Shown: one piece after another, positions 11,510 to 22,230 of the stretch
Position numbering within the stretch: position 1 is the first letter of the stretch
How the letters are laid out: the number at the start of each line of letters is the position of its first letter
Origin: Pararge aegeria
Lineage: Eukaryota; Arthropoda; Insecta; Lepidoptera; Nymphalidae
Direction: 5' to 3'
Assembly (NCBI RefSeq): GCF_905163445.1
Contig: NC_053180.1
Span: 11,150,701 to 11,214,700 of the forward strand
Length of the DNA: 64,000 nucleotides
Notes under the pieces: model-generated
What the model was told of the DNA's origin: nothing
The model's database searches: none
What the model saw: only the letters and a program-made list of their open reading frames with translations
Position numbers and translations under genes: made by a program

Positions 11510-11705
11510 TGAGCTGCAAGGTGCTGGAATGGCAGCCCCGTACTGGCCCTCGACCCCCAACCAGGTGGACAGACGACATTAAGCGCGTCGCAGGTAGCCG
11601 CTGGATCCAAGCGGCTCAGAATCGTGGAACTTGGAACTCTCTACAAAAGACCTATGTCCAGCAGTGGACGTCTATCGGTTGATGTGACGATTATGATGAC
11701 GATGA
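11510..11705 (+). mobile_element. RTE-like LINE 3' end
   Basis: Translation on the plus strand gives the C-terminus of a lepidopteran non-LTR reverse transcriptase: VLEWQPRTG, PPTRWTDDIKRVAGSRW, WNSLQKTYVQQWTSIG, then a stop and a GATGA-rich tail. Only the last 60 or so codons remain; the element is 5'-truncated. Confidence 0.75.
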
Positions 11706-11734
11706 ATTGACGGACCAAGCCGATGACTCACCGT

Positions 11735-11960
11735 ATGGTTAGTAGGAAACCATCGGCTCCAAACAGAGCAACACTTTGTAGAGCATGCACGGAACGCATC
11801 CTACAAAATTCCGCACTGTCTCCAGCAATCTGAGGCGTAGGTGTTAAGTGATTACAGATCACACCGGCAACCAAGCCCTTCAGACTGGAACACAGCGTTG
11901 CTGCTCGGCGGCAGAAAAAAGCTCTATCACAAAAAGCTCTTTTACCACTAGAACTACGAA
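11735..11960 (+). repeat. Interspersed repeat family B
   Basis: Shares an ordered set of phrases with 19255-19440 and 31700-31945: AACCATCG, AACACTT...AGAGCATGCA, CTGAGGCGTA, CAACCAAGCCCTTCAGAC, GCTCGGCGGCAGAA. A minus-strand copy is at 56130-56310 and a fragment at 36490-36545. No protein is encoded. Probably the 3' UTR of a LINE or a SINE body. Confidence 0.6.
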
Positions 11961-13204
11961 AATCAAAAAGGCTTTAATTAATTTCAAAACTACCTCATTG
12001 CCTACTCCATAAAATCCTAGAAACATATTTTGTCGTAAGTCGATCCTAGAAACATATGTTGTCGGTTTTGCAGTTAAATTTTGCGCAATTCGTATGGCGT
12101 AATGCCATAGGGAATTGTGTGGAAACTTCTGTTCTTTTCTGCATTATCATTTTAAGAGTGTGCGGCCTAACTAGAGTGACTAACCATGTTGAACTCGGTC
12201 TTGTCAGCCTCCTTTCTAGGAGGAAACTTTAGAACCACATTTCTCTACAAGGGAATGACGGACAACATTAATTTCCTAACTCCAGGGTGGTACTGCGAAT
12301 TTATTTATTCTATAAATCCAAATTTTTAACAATCTACCTGAGCCGGATGTCGAATCCGAAATGTAAACACTAAACTAACAAGAGTTTTATGGAATATATG
12401 AAAACTAGATACATTTTTGACAATGGAAACAGACGTACGACATTGGCTGAAAAAGCCGCTGGCTACCCTAGTAAACACATTCACAACCGAAATTCAACCT
12501 TGTGATCGCGTAACAAATCTTATTTTGCCTTACAATAAATAAAAGCGTCCATTAAATAAAACAGTAATTCATAACAACCAAAACCTAACGTTATTTCTAA
12601 TACAGATAAGGTTTATTTTGGAGTAAACCTCAATATAATGTCTAATATCATACCATTGGTAGGAAAATAGACCCTAATTTAGAACTTCTAAGACTTAAAA
12701 TAGTATGGTTATATCCTTTATGTAACAAAGTTTGATGTAGATAGGGACCCCGGCACCAAATGGGAAGAAAATGTTACAATTCATTCTACTATCACGTTTT
12801 GTGTAAAAAAAGACTGTTTCCTGTATTGGTTTCGTTGTGGTTTGACTATAATAATATGATAGATACTTTTTTAATAATTTAACAGTAAGCATTCATTTAA
12901 ATTTAAGTTTAATTAAACTGACTGACATCAAGTATTAAAACATATAATTTTGTACACCTAAATCTGTCCACAAACCAAAGCTGCCGACCCGCCGCGCCGT
13001 CTCAGTCCGGCTTCGGGTCAACGACTTGCTGATTTCGTACAACCGACAAAGTTTTCAAACTAGCGCCTTCTAACCCGTCGACATCCTCGAAACTTAAGGT
13101 TTATTAAGATTTGTTTTATTAGATGTCATATTTTGTCACCCTTCTGACAAAGACGTGCCACCAAGCGATTTATATTACATAAGTAGGTACTCACGCTTAA
13201 CTAC
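11961..13204. other. No gene recognised; diverged repeats
   Basis: 12320-12385 looks like a very degenerate Arg-like SINE head. 13138-13170 carries GACAAAGACGTGCCACCAAG, shared with the LINE end at 43380. Nothing else is supported. Confidence 0.35.
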
Positions 13205-13460
13205 GGTGTCACCTGATAGAAATTGTAGACGTCGCCTGTGGACGGTCTTGCTTCATCATATCAACCGATAGACGTCTACTGCTGGACATAGGTCTTTTGT
13301 AGGGAGTTCCAAATTCCACGGTTCTGTGCCGCTTGGATCCAGCGGCTACCTGCGGTGCGCTTAATGTCGTCTGTCCACCTCGTTGGGGGTCGACCAACGC
13401 TGCAATTACCAGTTCGGGCTGCCATTCCAGCACCTTGGGACCTCAACGCCCATCCTTTCT
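13205..13460 (-). mobile_element. RTE-like LINE 3' end
   Basis: The reverse strand matches 11510-11705: GGAATGGCAGCCCG, GGTGGACAGACGACATTAAG, GTAGCCGCTGGATCC, GTCCAGCAGTAGACGTCTAT, GTTGATATGATGA. The reading frame is shifted relative to the intact version, so this is a dead copy. Confidence 0.75.
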
Positions 13461-15387
13461 CCGAACTATGTGCCCGGCTTAGAAGATGCCTTTTCGAAAC
13501 AGGAAACCCTGTTCAGATGGGCGTTCCAAACCGTACGCTATGTGTATAAGAAAGGAAACGACACGTCATAGCTTTAATCGTGTTCTCGGATTATTTACGT
13601 GACAAGGTATCAAAAACCCGCCCGTACCTTATGGTGCAATGGCAAAGTGATGTAAGGGTTACCAGATCAAATAGTTTCCGACCACACTATCCAGATAATA
13701 TATCAAGCAGAATATTACCTAATAGAAAACCTTATATATTATGAGCAATTCTGCTTCTACGCATTCGCGGCTATAAACCTGCAAAAAAAAAATATTTTTG
13801 TACTAGAGCATTTACCTTGTGCTTCGTAATTGTTTTGTTTATCGTTTCCCACGTTATAAAGTACCCTAAATCACTCCTTGCTCACCTGCTCGAATGAAAA
13901 GGTCTCGTCTCGAATGAAAAGCCTTGCGAAGTCCTCTAAACTGTCTATAAAAAAGCCATCAAAATCGGTTTAGATGTTTCAAATATTAGATTATATCCAA
14001 AATAGGATATATGAGATTTGGCGTTTAAATAATTAATAAATGAGCTTGATCAGATCAGTAATAACTGCATCAAATTGGTTAATCCCAGATATTAACTTTA
14101 CCTAAGTTAGCTATTTGAAAAATGAAATTACCACATGAAAATAAATTAGCTATTTATTCAATGTTAGATCTTCGATCAAGTAACTTGATCTTTATCTACT
14201 TAAGTAATATACTATTTGGTTTTGCAATTATTCTTGCTCTTCATGTTGGATCAATGTGAAAGTAAATTTCCTAAAATATTTTTTCTTGCAAACTTTGTTT
14301 AGGTATATCTCCTAAAATTTTTCCTTATTTACGTTTTAATTATTGTAATACTCTATCTATATATGAAATATATAATTTATGATAGTATAATTAATTAATT
14401 AATTAATTTACTGTTTATCGTTTAGGAGTTCTGTGTTCTATTTCAGAAGACATTAATCTATTAGAACTACCTACTCGGAAACCAAAATCTATTAAAAAAA
14501 CCGTTAAAATCGCCACTAATTTCAACCCATTATTAAAATGTGTCCATAGCAAATGAATACCTGACGGATAATTCACCAAAACCCCATTGGTATTGAGAAA
14601 CGTAACTGTGCACATAACCAGATGGGCCAAACCCACGTAGTACATTCTGCCACTGCTTGGTATATTATCATAAGACACCATAATTTAACAATCCGAATGG
14701 TCTACTCAGATAACTAATTTGACTTCCAATCATGTCGCAAATTGTAGGTGATAATACAAAACATTATTTATACGTGTACTAAAATTAATAGAAAAAAAAG
14801 AGCATCGGAGAAAACCAAAGTTCGATGGCTCTTGAGCTATTGCCAACTCGAAGAATAAACTGGTAGCTGCTACGCTGCCAAAATTAAATTTGTTTGAAAT
14901 ATAGTTTAGTGGGATATTTTCTTTTTATTAACCGAAGGAGTCTTGTAAATTTGAATACATTGTCAATATGAATGTCTCATTGAAGAGCAGATATTTTAAT
15001 AATTACTAGCTCTACCGTGGAATTACCATCGTAAACCCACCTGGCACGCAAACCAATACATTTAATAGAGCGAGAATTTATACTATATGTTTTATACTTA
15101 TTACGAACGTATCCGAACTTTATGTATTTATACCTAGGGTTATTTAAAGACATTTTTAACTTTTACTTTGACTTTAACTACTCAAAGCTTATAATAGTCG
15201 TCGGAAATCTTTACCAGACCAACATTGAGGCACCTCGCTCGATAAAGGCCTTGAAAGCGGGAGACTGATGATGATAAAACTGAGTTAACAAATTCTGAGT
15301 TAAAAAAATCCATTAATTTAGTTAAAGTTGTTACTTATTTTTGAGGGCATGCAGGACAAGTGCATGTCGGCTATGTTGTAGCCTAAT
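13461..15387. other. No gene recognised; short TTAA microsatellite
   Basis: Intergenic. 14388-14408 is a run of ATTA/TTAA repeats. The minus-strand frame at 14415-14681 has no recognisable domain. Confidence 0.35.
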
Positions 15388-15589
15388 CAGTGGCGTGCAA
15401 AGAGGGTAAGCACAGGGTATGTAGATAATATAAATGAAGAAAATCTCCAGTACGAGTTATAAAAAACTTAAGGATAGGCGTTGAAAGAGTTATAAAAAGC
15501 CTACCCGTAGTATATTTAACTCGTACTGGAGATTTTCTTAATTTTATATCATTTGCATACCCTCTGCATACCCTCTATGCACGCCACTG
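15388..15589. mobile_element. hAT MITE, 202 bp
   Basis: Terminal inverted repeats CAGTGGCGTGCA / GTGCACGCCACTG type, near-matching 8-bp target duplication (AGCCTAAT left, GGCCTAAT right, 7 of 8). The interior is itself palindromic: GAAAATCTCCAGTACGAGTT near 15438 pairs with AACTCGTACTGGAGATTTTC near 15518. Internal phrases GGGTATG and TATAAAA are shared with 37648-37857. Confidence 0.85.
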
Positions 15590-16597
15590 GGCCTAATATA
15601 CATACAACCTAATTATTATTATTAACAAATAAACCAAACAAGTTGCACGCCTCGATGGAGATTTGAGTCTTTTTAATAAAGTGTGAAACACCCCAACGTG
15701 TAACTTGTTCATTTTTAAAGGTATAATTAACTGGTTCCTAACTATGCCATAACGAGCACATTCCATCAGCAAACGATACATATCATCTGTGACACCAAAC
15801 GTGACACAGTTGGGGGACGGTGTCTTTCCCATAAGGAATCCATAAGAATTACTTGACGGAATATGCCCCGGAACTTAGCCTATGAGCAAAAACAAGACCA
15901 ATTTTCTTTTCAGGCGTGTATAACTACTCCAAGTTTGATGAGAAGACACATTGAAGTGCAGACATATTTTTCTTTCCATTCTATCTGACATAATTGCCTG
16001 TATTTTGGTAGTAATTCTAAATAATTGATCTTAGTACCTTTTTAAATTCATGTTTTGCCAACGAGCCAGCCTCCAACACCCTAACTATCAACACACCCTT
16101 GCTTAACAAATCATTATAGTACCTAAAAAGTAGGTACTTAAGAAGGTACGTAATATATCAATTATTACAAGCAAAAGCAAGTGATTTTCGTTCCTTTAAA
16201 AATGAATAACGACGAAGTGGGTTATACTCGTAGTTATTTGAATAAAAGTACATTTTACCATTTCGAGCACAGCTCGTTTTATATGCGTTTATTTTTGAAA
16301 ATGGCTCGCCTTTGTGGAACAACGCGAGCGTGCAGTTGTGGCACAGAGCTGAATTACCATTTAAATTGTTTCAGGTACTACGGTTCAGGGCTGCCGTCGA
16401 AGAATTTATTTTTATTTATAAAAGGTGTTGATACAGTATTTTGCTCTAACATTGATAAAGTTGAGCTGTGAGCACAAACGTAGAATCTAGAGTAAATATA
16501 TTAGGTAGGTATTTCATACCTATAAAAGTATCTATTAAGAGTAATTTATAAGAGGTCACAAATAGTAGATATGCCAATATTTGTCAAAGTCAAAGTC
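15590..16597. other. No gene recognised
   Basis: AT-rich. The open frame at 16181-16471 (96 residues) has a few Cys residues but no recognisable domain. A run of GTCAAA repeats at 16577-16595 precedes the SINE fragment. Confidence 0.35.
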
Positions 16598-16760
16598 AAA
16601 TTGACGACGTTTGTGTGAAGAACATGAACGTTTTTCAGTGTCTGGTTGGGTGTCTGGTTGTGTCTGGTTGGGTTTAAAATAAGTATTTATGAAATATTAT
16701 TCATAAAAATATTCATCATAGATGGCGATGTGTGTATTGTCGTAGTATATTTATTTATAT
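16598..16760 (+). mobile_element. SINE-A body and tail fragment
   Basis: Contains TTTGTGTGAAGAACATGAAC, TTTTTCAGTGTCTGG, a small TGTCTGGTTG duplication, then GATGGCGATGTGTGTATTGT and the AT-rich tail. The tRNA-like head is missing, and the middle part with ACCCATAACACAAGC has been lost. Confidence 0.7.
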
Positions 16761-16854
16761 TAAAAAAAAAGTGTTACTCTTGTAAGAGACGATGGTTTTC
16801 ACTTACCATCAGGTTGACAATCTGCTTCGTTCGACAATTATTACTATAAAGAAG

Positions 16855-17066
16855 GTCACTTTTTTCCAACAACATCAACAGCAATTTAACATTGATTTTT
16901 CCATCTTGTATGATAGTAAAGCGGAACCCGGTGCTACATGCCTCCGCGAAAAGCAGGGGAATCTGTATGGTGTAATTTATAATTTCTTCAATATGTATAC
17001 TCCACACCAAACAGATGTTCGGTAATGTACCCTCTACGAACGTTTCGCTTAGCATCCTCAGGAGAT
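16855..17066 (-). mobile_element. Penelope-like end joined to a LINE-A tail fragment
   Basis: Minus strand 17065-16945 matches the repeats at 30915-31090 and 40575-40775: AAGTCAACATCTCCTGAGGA, GAAACG, GAGGGTACATTACCGAA, TTTGGTGTGGAGTATA. The hammerhead-like helix II is reduced to GCTAAGC, so the fold is broken in this copy. It then runs into a LINE-A piece (16855-16945) with ATCAACA and ATCTTGTATGATAG, a junction of two repeats. Confidence 0.65.
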
Positions 17067-20000
17067 GTTGACTTACAAGGAATAATTGTTAAGTCAAAAA
17101 AATTAAATTAATATTCGTCACAATAGAATCTTCCTTACGTTCGGCTGTAGAGTATATACAAGCAGACAGACTTGTCTTTGCAAAATTTCTAATAGAGTAA
17201 ACCTACTTTAAATAAATGAATTTTCAATTTGAATAGCAATTGATACTTTAAACACTCACTCAGGTGTAAGTCTAGCCAACTAATAACGTTTCACACTACA
17301 AACAGGAAACTAACAAGATAAATATTAAAAAGCGATACGTAGTGGTTGAGCTGCAGCCCTACAAAGACGCAGGTAAAATCCCACCGAGCAATCTAACTTG
17401 CAAAACGGTTCCAACACCATGCATAGATATGACAGGTAGGTAAGTAAAGCATAGTGAATAGAGGAGCGGGAAATTTCGTGGGGGTGTTTGAACAAATCGG
17501 TATGTTTAAAAATTGTTATCATTGAATAGTCCGCCTCTGTCCCCAATTGCTGCGCCCCAACAGAGTTTTCAGTACAATTTTTTCTCATATTATTTAAGCA
17601 ATTCACGTGAACTTTTGTCCGAGTAGGTATCAAATGATACGAGGTATGCTGTTTCTTACTAGTTGGGAGCTTCTATTCACCAGATTGTTCGCAAACCATA
17701 ATTAGGTATAATATATCCAACGTACAACGTCTAATCCATACTGTACGATTAATAACATATATTATGCGTTGTGTGTGTGCGGATAAATAAGAGGTATGCC
17801 AAAATATATGTTAATTCCTCCTAAGCCTCTAAATCACGAATTGACCACAGACAAACTACTAGTTAGTTTGTTTGTGTACACACAGGCAATTACTACTAGT
17901 ACACTACTAGTAGGCATTAAAAATAGAAAAGTGCGATTAAGTCAAACACCCCCTCAATATTGTTCCCGTCCTCTTAGAACATAAGTAGGTACAACTAACA
18001 AGAAATAAAGCCTGTAAAACTGTTGCTTTAAGGCATATTAAAAGAGCTCCGATGGTTCACTACAGACGCGCTGCTTTGTAAACTACCTCGTTAGTCTAGT
18101 TAATAGTTAGCATGATAACGAAGTACTAGGTTCTATTATCCAGGGTAACGCCGAATATTATATTAGGTGCTTATTTGGTGTTTCCTGTAAGAAAACTCTT
18201 AACCTGGATTTTGAAAATTAGCGATTTCCTCCGCATTCATGATAATAATTGTTATAATAACTGCCCGTGAATCCACATTGGTAGCGTGGTGGTTATAGGC
18301 CGGTACCCAGCAGTGAAACATAATAACGCAGACAATGATTGCACTAAATATCATAAACCAATAGAACCGCTGTCATATGCAGGTAGGTAATTCTATGTAT
18401 AAAATGCCCACTGCGCAGGTCAATTCTCAACGATCTGTTTACGTGAAACAACCAAAGAACATTCGGTTTGATTCGCAACGCAAATATTGATTTGAGACAA
18501 ATCTGTGCCCTGAGATGATGTTGATTTGACAACGCATTTGAATTACAATGCTATCCTTGTAATTGTGCATTGTAAAGCCTACATGTTCTTAGGATACTCT
18601 GGCAAAGTAAAGAAAGCACAAAGAGATGTTTATGATAAAAATATATACAATAAAACACCTATATTTTACTGGCTGTCGCGGATTATAGCAAATTGTATAC
18701 CATGTACTCCTGCAAAGTATCGCTTTCTTGTATCAAATAATGAGAATACAATAATATGAACTTACTGCTAAGAAAGTACCTATATCTATTGAAATCGTGA
18801 CATATAGAAATTGGTCGCGTCTTCCGCCTCGCCTGGGCAGATCCCCGCCCAACGCTCGTAAAGGCTTTATGCAAAATACTTTTGGCAGCCAGCTATCATG
18901 GCTGTTAGAGATATAATACTTAGTTAGCCTTCTTGGCGCATTGCCAGTAATATTCAAGATTAAACTACGATCTCCCCTAACATTTGAACAATAAGTTGCT
19001 TACCTACTTTTATAATTAACGGTAATAATTACGTTCTCAACAGAATTATTCTTGTAGTATTTCTATATTACGTTTAATATTGTTTTATATCGATCAGATA
19101 TTTGAACTATATGTACCTTCACTATTATAATTTTAACTAATTAATAATAACTATTATTTAAGAAGGATTCACCTACAGATATTTTTGAGCTCATACAGAG
19201 CATAGCATTTCTTATAGTTATAGTTGACGGTCTAAGCACATGACAAGAGAAACAATTCGCAAACCTTGCAAAGTGTCGCCATGAGTCCATTAACCTGAGG
19301 CGTATGTGTAAGCCTCATGAGTTTGAAATTACAACCTGCAACCACGCCCCTCAGACCGGAATACGGCCATGCTGCTTGTCGGCAGAAATAAGCATGACAG
19401 TAGTACTTTGCCGGAGCTCTGAGAAAAGCTCTACCACTATTCTACAACAATTCATTCAATAGCCTTTAACTCACTCGTCCAATGATCATATACTGGAAAT
19501 CATCGTTATTATAGGATCATATCCTAGAGATTCTATTGTTGAAGACTAATCTAGATGACTCGATGATATTCGTATCCCTAACGAACGTCATCTATTGAAA
19601 ATAATTCGAAGTGGCCACTCCCATAGTAACAAAACATTTTTTGGAATTAACGGCTCGGCTTTTTGGTTTTCCTAGTTTTCTTTCTTTTTACAACCAACCC
19701 TGTATAAAAGAGCAAACATATTTTTAAACATATACATATATCTACCTTACCTTATTAGATATATTCTATATAGATATATCTAATAACAATATACGAAAAA
19801 AATTTAGAGACGTCTTGTAAGTATGTAGGTTTCCATTGCGAAAGCTATTTATAAATTCTGAAAGCGCGCTGAAGCTGTAGGGCGCAAGATAAAGACCCAC
19901 TTATTAATCAATACTCTACGTTTTCCTACCTATGGAGCGAGCGTAGGCGGCGCGACGAACAACTGGCAAGGAATAAGGAATAAAAGAAAAATATCCCCTT

Positions 20001-20870
20001 GGAAACATTAAATGAACTATATGAACAAAAGCCACAAAAATCTCTATAGCTTATTAATTGAAAATTGACCTGAACTTCGGTATTCAGGCAGGATAGCTTT
20101 AAGTAGAATTATTTTAAAATTTATATGACGGAACTACAACCCTATTGTGACGATTACAATTCTGCAACAAAGGAGTCAAAAATATTGCAATACTTATTAC
20201 TGCTTATACCAATGGTAGCAAGATACCCGTGATATTATTGAATCTCTCAATTTAGTTTAGAGATTTGTGACAACAAGAAACGCTTCACTATATGCTTCAG
20301 ACAAATATAACTACGGCTACTAAACTATTTGCTTCGAGCCTTTGGACCTTTTACTGTAAGCCTTCAAACTTTTGTACTGACCTATATTAACATTTTTTAC
20401 CTTAAAAGTTCACTAACTAAACAAAGTTACTGTTATGTATATGTATGTTTATAAACAAAATTATTTTCGAAAAAGTCAAAATTAGTTTCGAAGTTTACAG
20501 AAATCTATTCTTGGCACGACAACTGTTATTTTATAGTACGAATTTTTATCACATTTTCATCAACTATCATCTTCTTTCGAATCATCGATGTTTTTATATT
20601 CCCAAAATGGCCAATCTACGTACCCCAGAATCATTCTCAAAAAGTCCCGACCTCTTATATACTTAATTGTCAGGGATTATAATTTAATCTTGATAAAAAA
20701 ACCCATAACAAAATTTTACTTAAATATTGAAAAAAAAAAAAATGCTACCCTTCGAGATAAATACTACACTAACACTCCAAGTCGCTCCAGAAATCTTTGG
20801 GGTCACATTTTATTGCTGAAATATCAAGGAGCGAGCTTTTTAGGTCGCTCTAGGGACGAGTAAAGGCGGT
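17067..20870. other. Intergenic, no gene recognised
   Basis: Several short open frames have no recognisable domains. A perfect 13-bp-arm hairpin lies at 19752-19786 (TTATTAGATATAT, 9-nt loop). The family B repeat at 19255-19440 is listed separately. Confidence 0.35.
19255..19440 (+). repeat. Interspersed repeat family B
   Basis: Shares CTTGCAAAGTGTCGCC, CTGAGGCGTATG, CAACCACGCCCCTCAGACCG, TGTCGGCAGAA and TTGCCGGAGCTCTG with 11735-11960 and 31700-31945, in the same order. Non-coding. Confidence 0.6.
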
Positions 20871-21168
20871 TAATTCCTTTGCGCTACCTACATTTAAGGT
20901 CCAATTTTGCGCGAGGTACCCAGTTTCGAGCTCATTCCCGGGACAGGGATCGATGCCTTGTATCTGGTTTTTTCGGACACTATTCCAACCGGGAGGGGTG
21001 AACGAACGGGGTTACGTAAGGAAGGATCGATACAGCGGGGCATGCGCGCACCCTTCGAGCAACCCTCGCATAATCGTTCGCGCGGGCCGCCGTTACGGAC
21101 GTGCCGTGTTTTATTTTTACCGCGTTTTGTTTCCCTTTCGTTCATTTCCGTTTATGATTTAAGCCACC
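20871..21168 (+). promoter_or_regulatory. GC-rich 5' region and putative 5' UTR of the ELAV-family gene
   Basis: The base composition changes sharply from AT-rich to GC- and CpG-rich here, as expected for a promoter or 5' UTR. An upstream ATG at 20953 opens a 69-codon frame that stops at 21160-21162, only 6 nt before the ELAV ATG. If transcribed, it could lower reinitiation at the main start. I cannot place the transcription start; no TATA box is evident. Confidence 0.5.
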
Positions 21169-22230
21169 ATGTCGAAGGGCGACGGTGAACAGCAAAACGG
21201 CTCCGGCGAGGAGTCCAAGACCAACCTCATCATCAACTACTTGCCGCAGAGTATGACACAGGAGGAGATTCGGAGCCTTTTCTCGAGTATTGGCGAAGTG
21301 GAGTCCTGCAAGCTGATACGGAACAAAGGAGCGGCCTTCCCGGACGCGCTCAACCACGCATTGCATGGCGGCGGACAAAGCCTCGGCTACGCGTTCGTCA
21401 ACTACCATCGCGCGGAGGACGCAGAGAAGGCCATCTCCACGCTCAACGGGCTTCGACTCCAGAACAAGACAATAAAGGTATCCTTCGCCCGACCTAGCAG
21501 CGAGGCCATCAAGGGGGCTAACTTGTACGTCTCCGGCCTGCCTAAAACAATGACTCAGACTGAGCTAGAGAGATTATTCAGCCCCTACGGCCGTATCATC
21601 ACATCGCGCATCCTTTGTGAGAATTCCGGAGGGCGACCCTTCACCGGAGGGGAACAGGGCCTATCGAAAGGAGTGGGTTTTATCCGCTTTGATCAGCGGG
21701 TGGAAGCGGAACGCGCTATTCAGGAGCTGAATGGAACAGTGCCTAAAGGAGCGACGGAGCCCATCACAGTGAAGTTTGCCAACAATCCGAGCAACAATGG
21801 GAAGGCGCTGGCTCCACTCGCTGCTTATCTGCCGGCTGCGCTGCGCTTTCCGGCTCCCCTGGGAAGATTCAGTTCAGGCAAGTCCCTTCTAGCTATCAAT
21901 AAAGGTCTGCAGCGCTACAGCCCGCTGGCCGGAGAGCTGCTCGGCGGGGTCCTGCCGGGTGCCGTGGGCTCGGAGTGGTGCATCTTCGTGTACAACCTCG
22001 CGCCGGAGACGGAGGAGAACGTCCTCTGGCAGCTATTCGGCCCGTTCGGCGCCGTCCAGAGCGTGAAAGTAATCCGAGACCTGCAGACGAACAAGTGCAA
22101 AGGCTACGGGTTCATAACGATGACTAACTACGACGAGGCTGTGGTCGCGATTCAGTCTCTCAACGGCTACACGCTCGGAAACAGAGTTCTACAGGTCAGT
22201 TTCAAGACAAATAAGATCAAGACGATCTAA
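21169..22230 (+). CDS. ELAV/Hu-family neuronal RNA-binding protein, three RRMs, intronless
   Basis: 353 residues with the ELAV architecture. RRM1 is about 18-108 (RNP2 LIINYL at 20-25, RNP1 LGYAFVNY at 72-79). RRM2 is about 117-205 (RNP2 NLYVSGL at 118-124, RNP1 KGVGFIRF at 167-174). A hinge spans 206-268, and RRM3 is about 269-347 (RNP2 CIFVYNL at 271-277, RNP1 KGYGFITM at 311-318). ELAV hallmarks include INYLPQSMTQEE, LRLQNKTIKVSFARPSS and ANLYVSGLPKTMTQ. The start is in the near-ideal context GCCACCATGT, and the length is typical of the shorter ELAV paralogues. Known members bind U-rich RNA and control alternative splicing and polyadenylation in neurons. Loops in RRM1 (54-69) and RRM2 (150-165) are expanded. 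The coding region is GC-rich, intact and without introns, which suggests an old retrocopy or complete intron loss. Which insect paralogue (elav, fne or Rbp9 type) cannot be decided here. Confidence 0.95.
   Translation: MSKGDGEQQNGSGEESKTNLIINYLPQSMTQEEIRSLFSSIGEVESCKLIRNKGAAFPDALNHALHGGGQSLGYAFVNYHRAEDAEKAISTLNGLRLQNKTIKVSFARPSSEAIKGANLYVSGLPKTMTQTELERLFSPYGRIITSRILCENSGGRPFTGGEQGLSKGVGFIRFDQRVEAERAIQELNGTVPKGATEPITVKFANNPSNNGKALAPLAAYLPAALRFPAPLGRFSSGKSLLAINKGLQRYSPLAGELLGGVLPGAVGSEWCIFVYNLAPETEENVLWQLFGPFGAVQSVKVIRDLQTNKCKGYGFITMTNYDEAVVAIQSLNGYTLGNRVLQVSFKTNKIKTI

Noticed and set aside
13209..13571. Overlapping frames on both strands
   Set aside because: They are frames within a dead RTE-like LINE 3' end.
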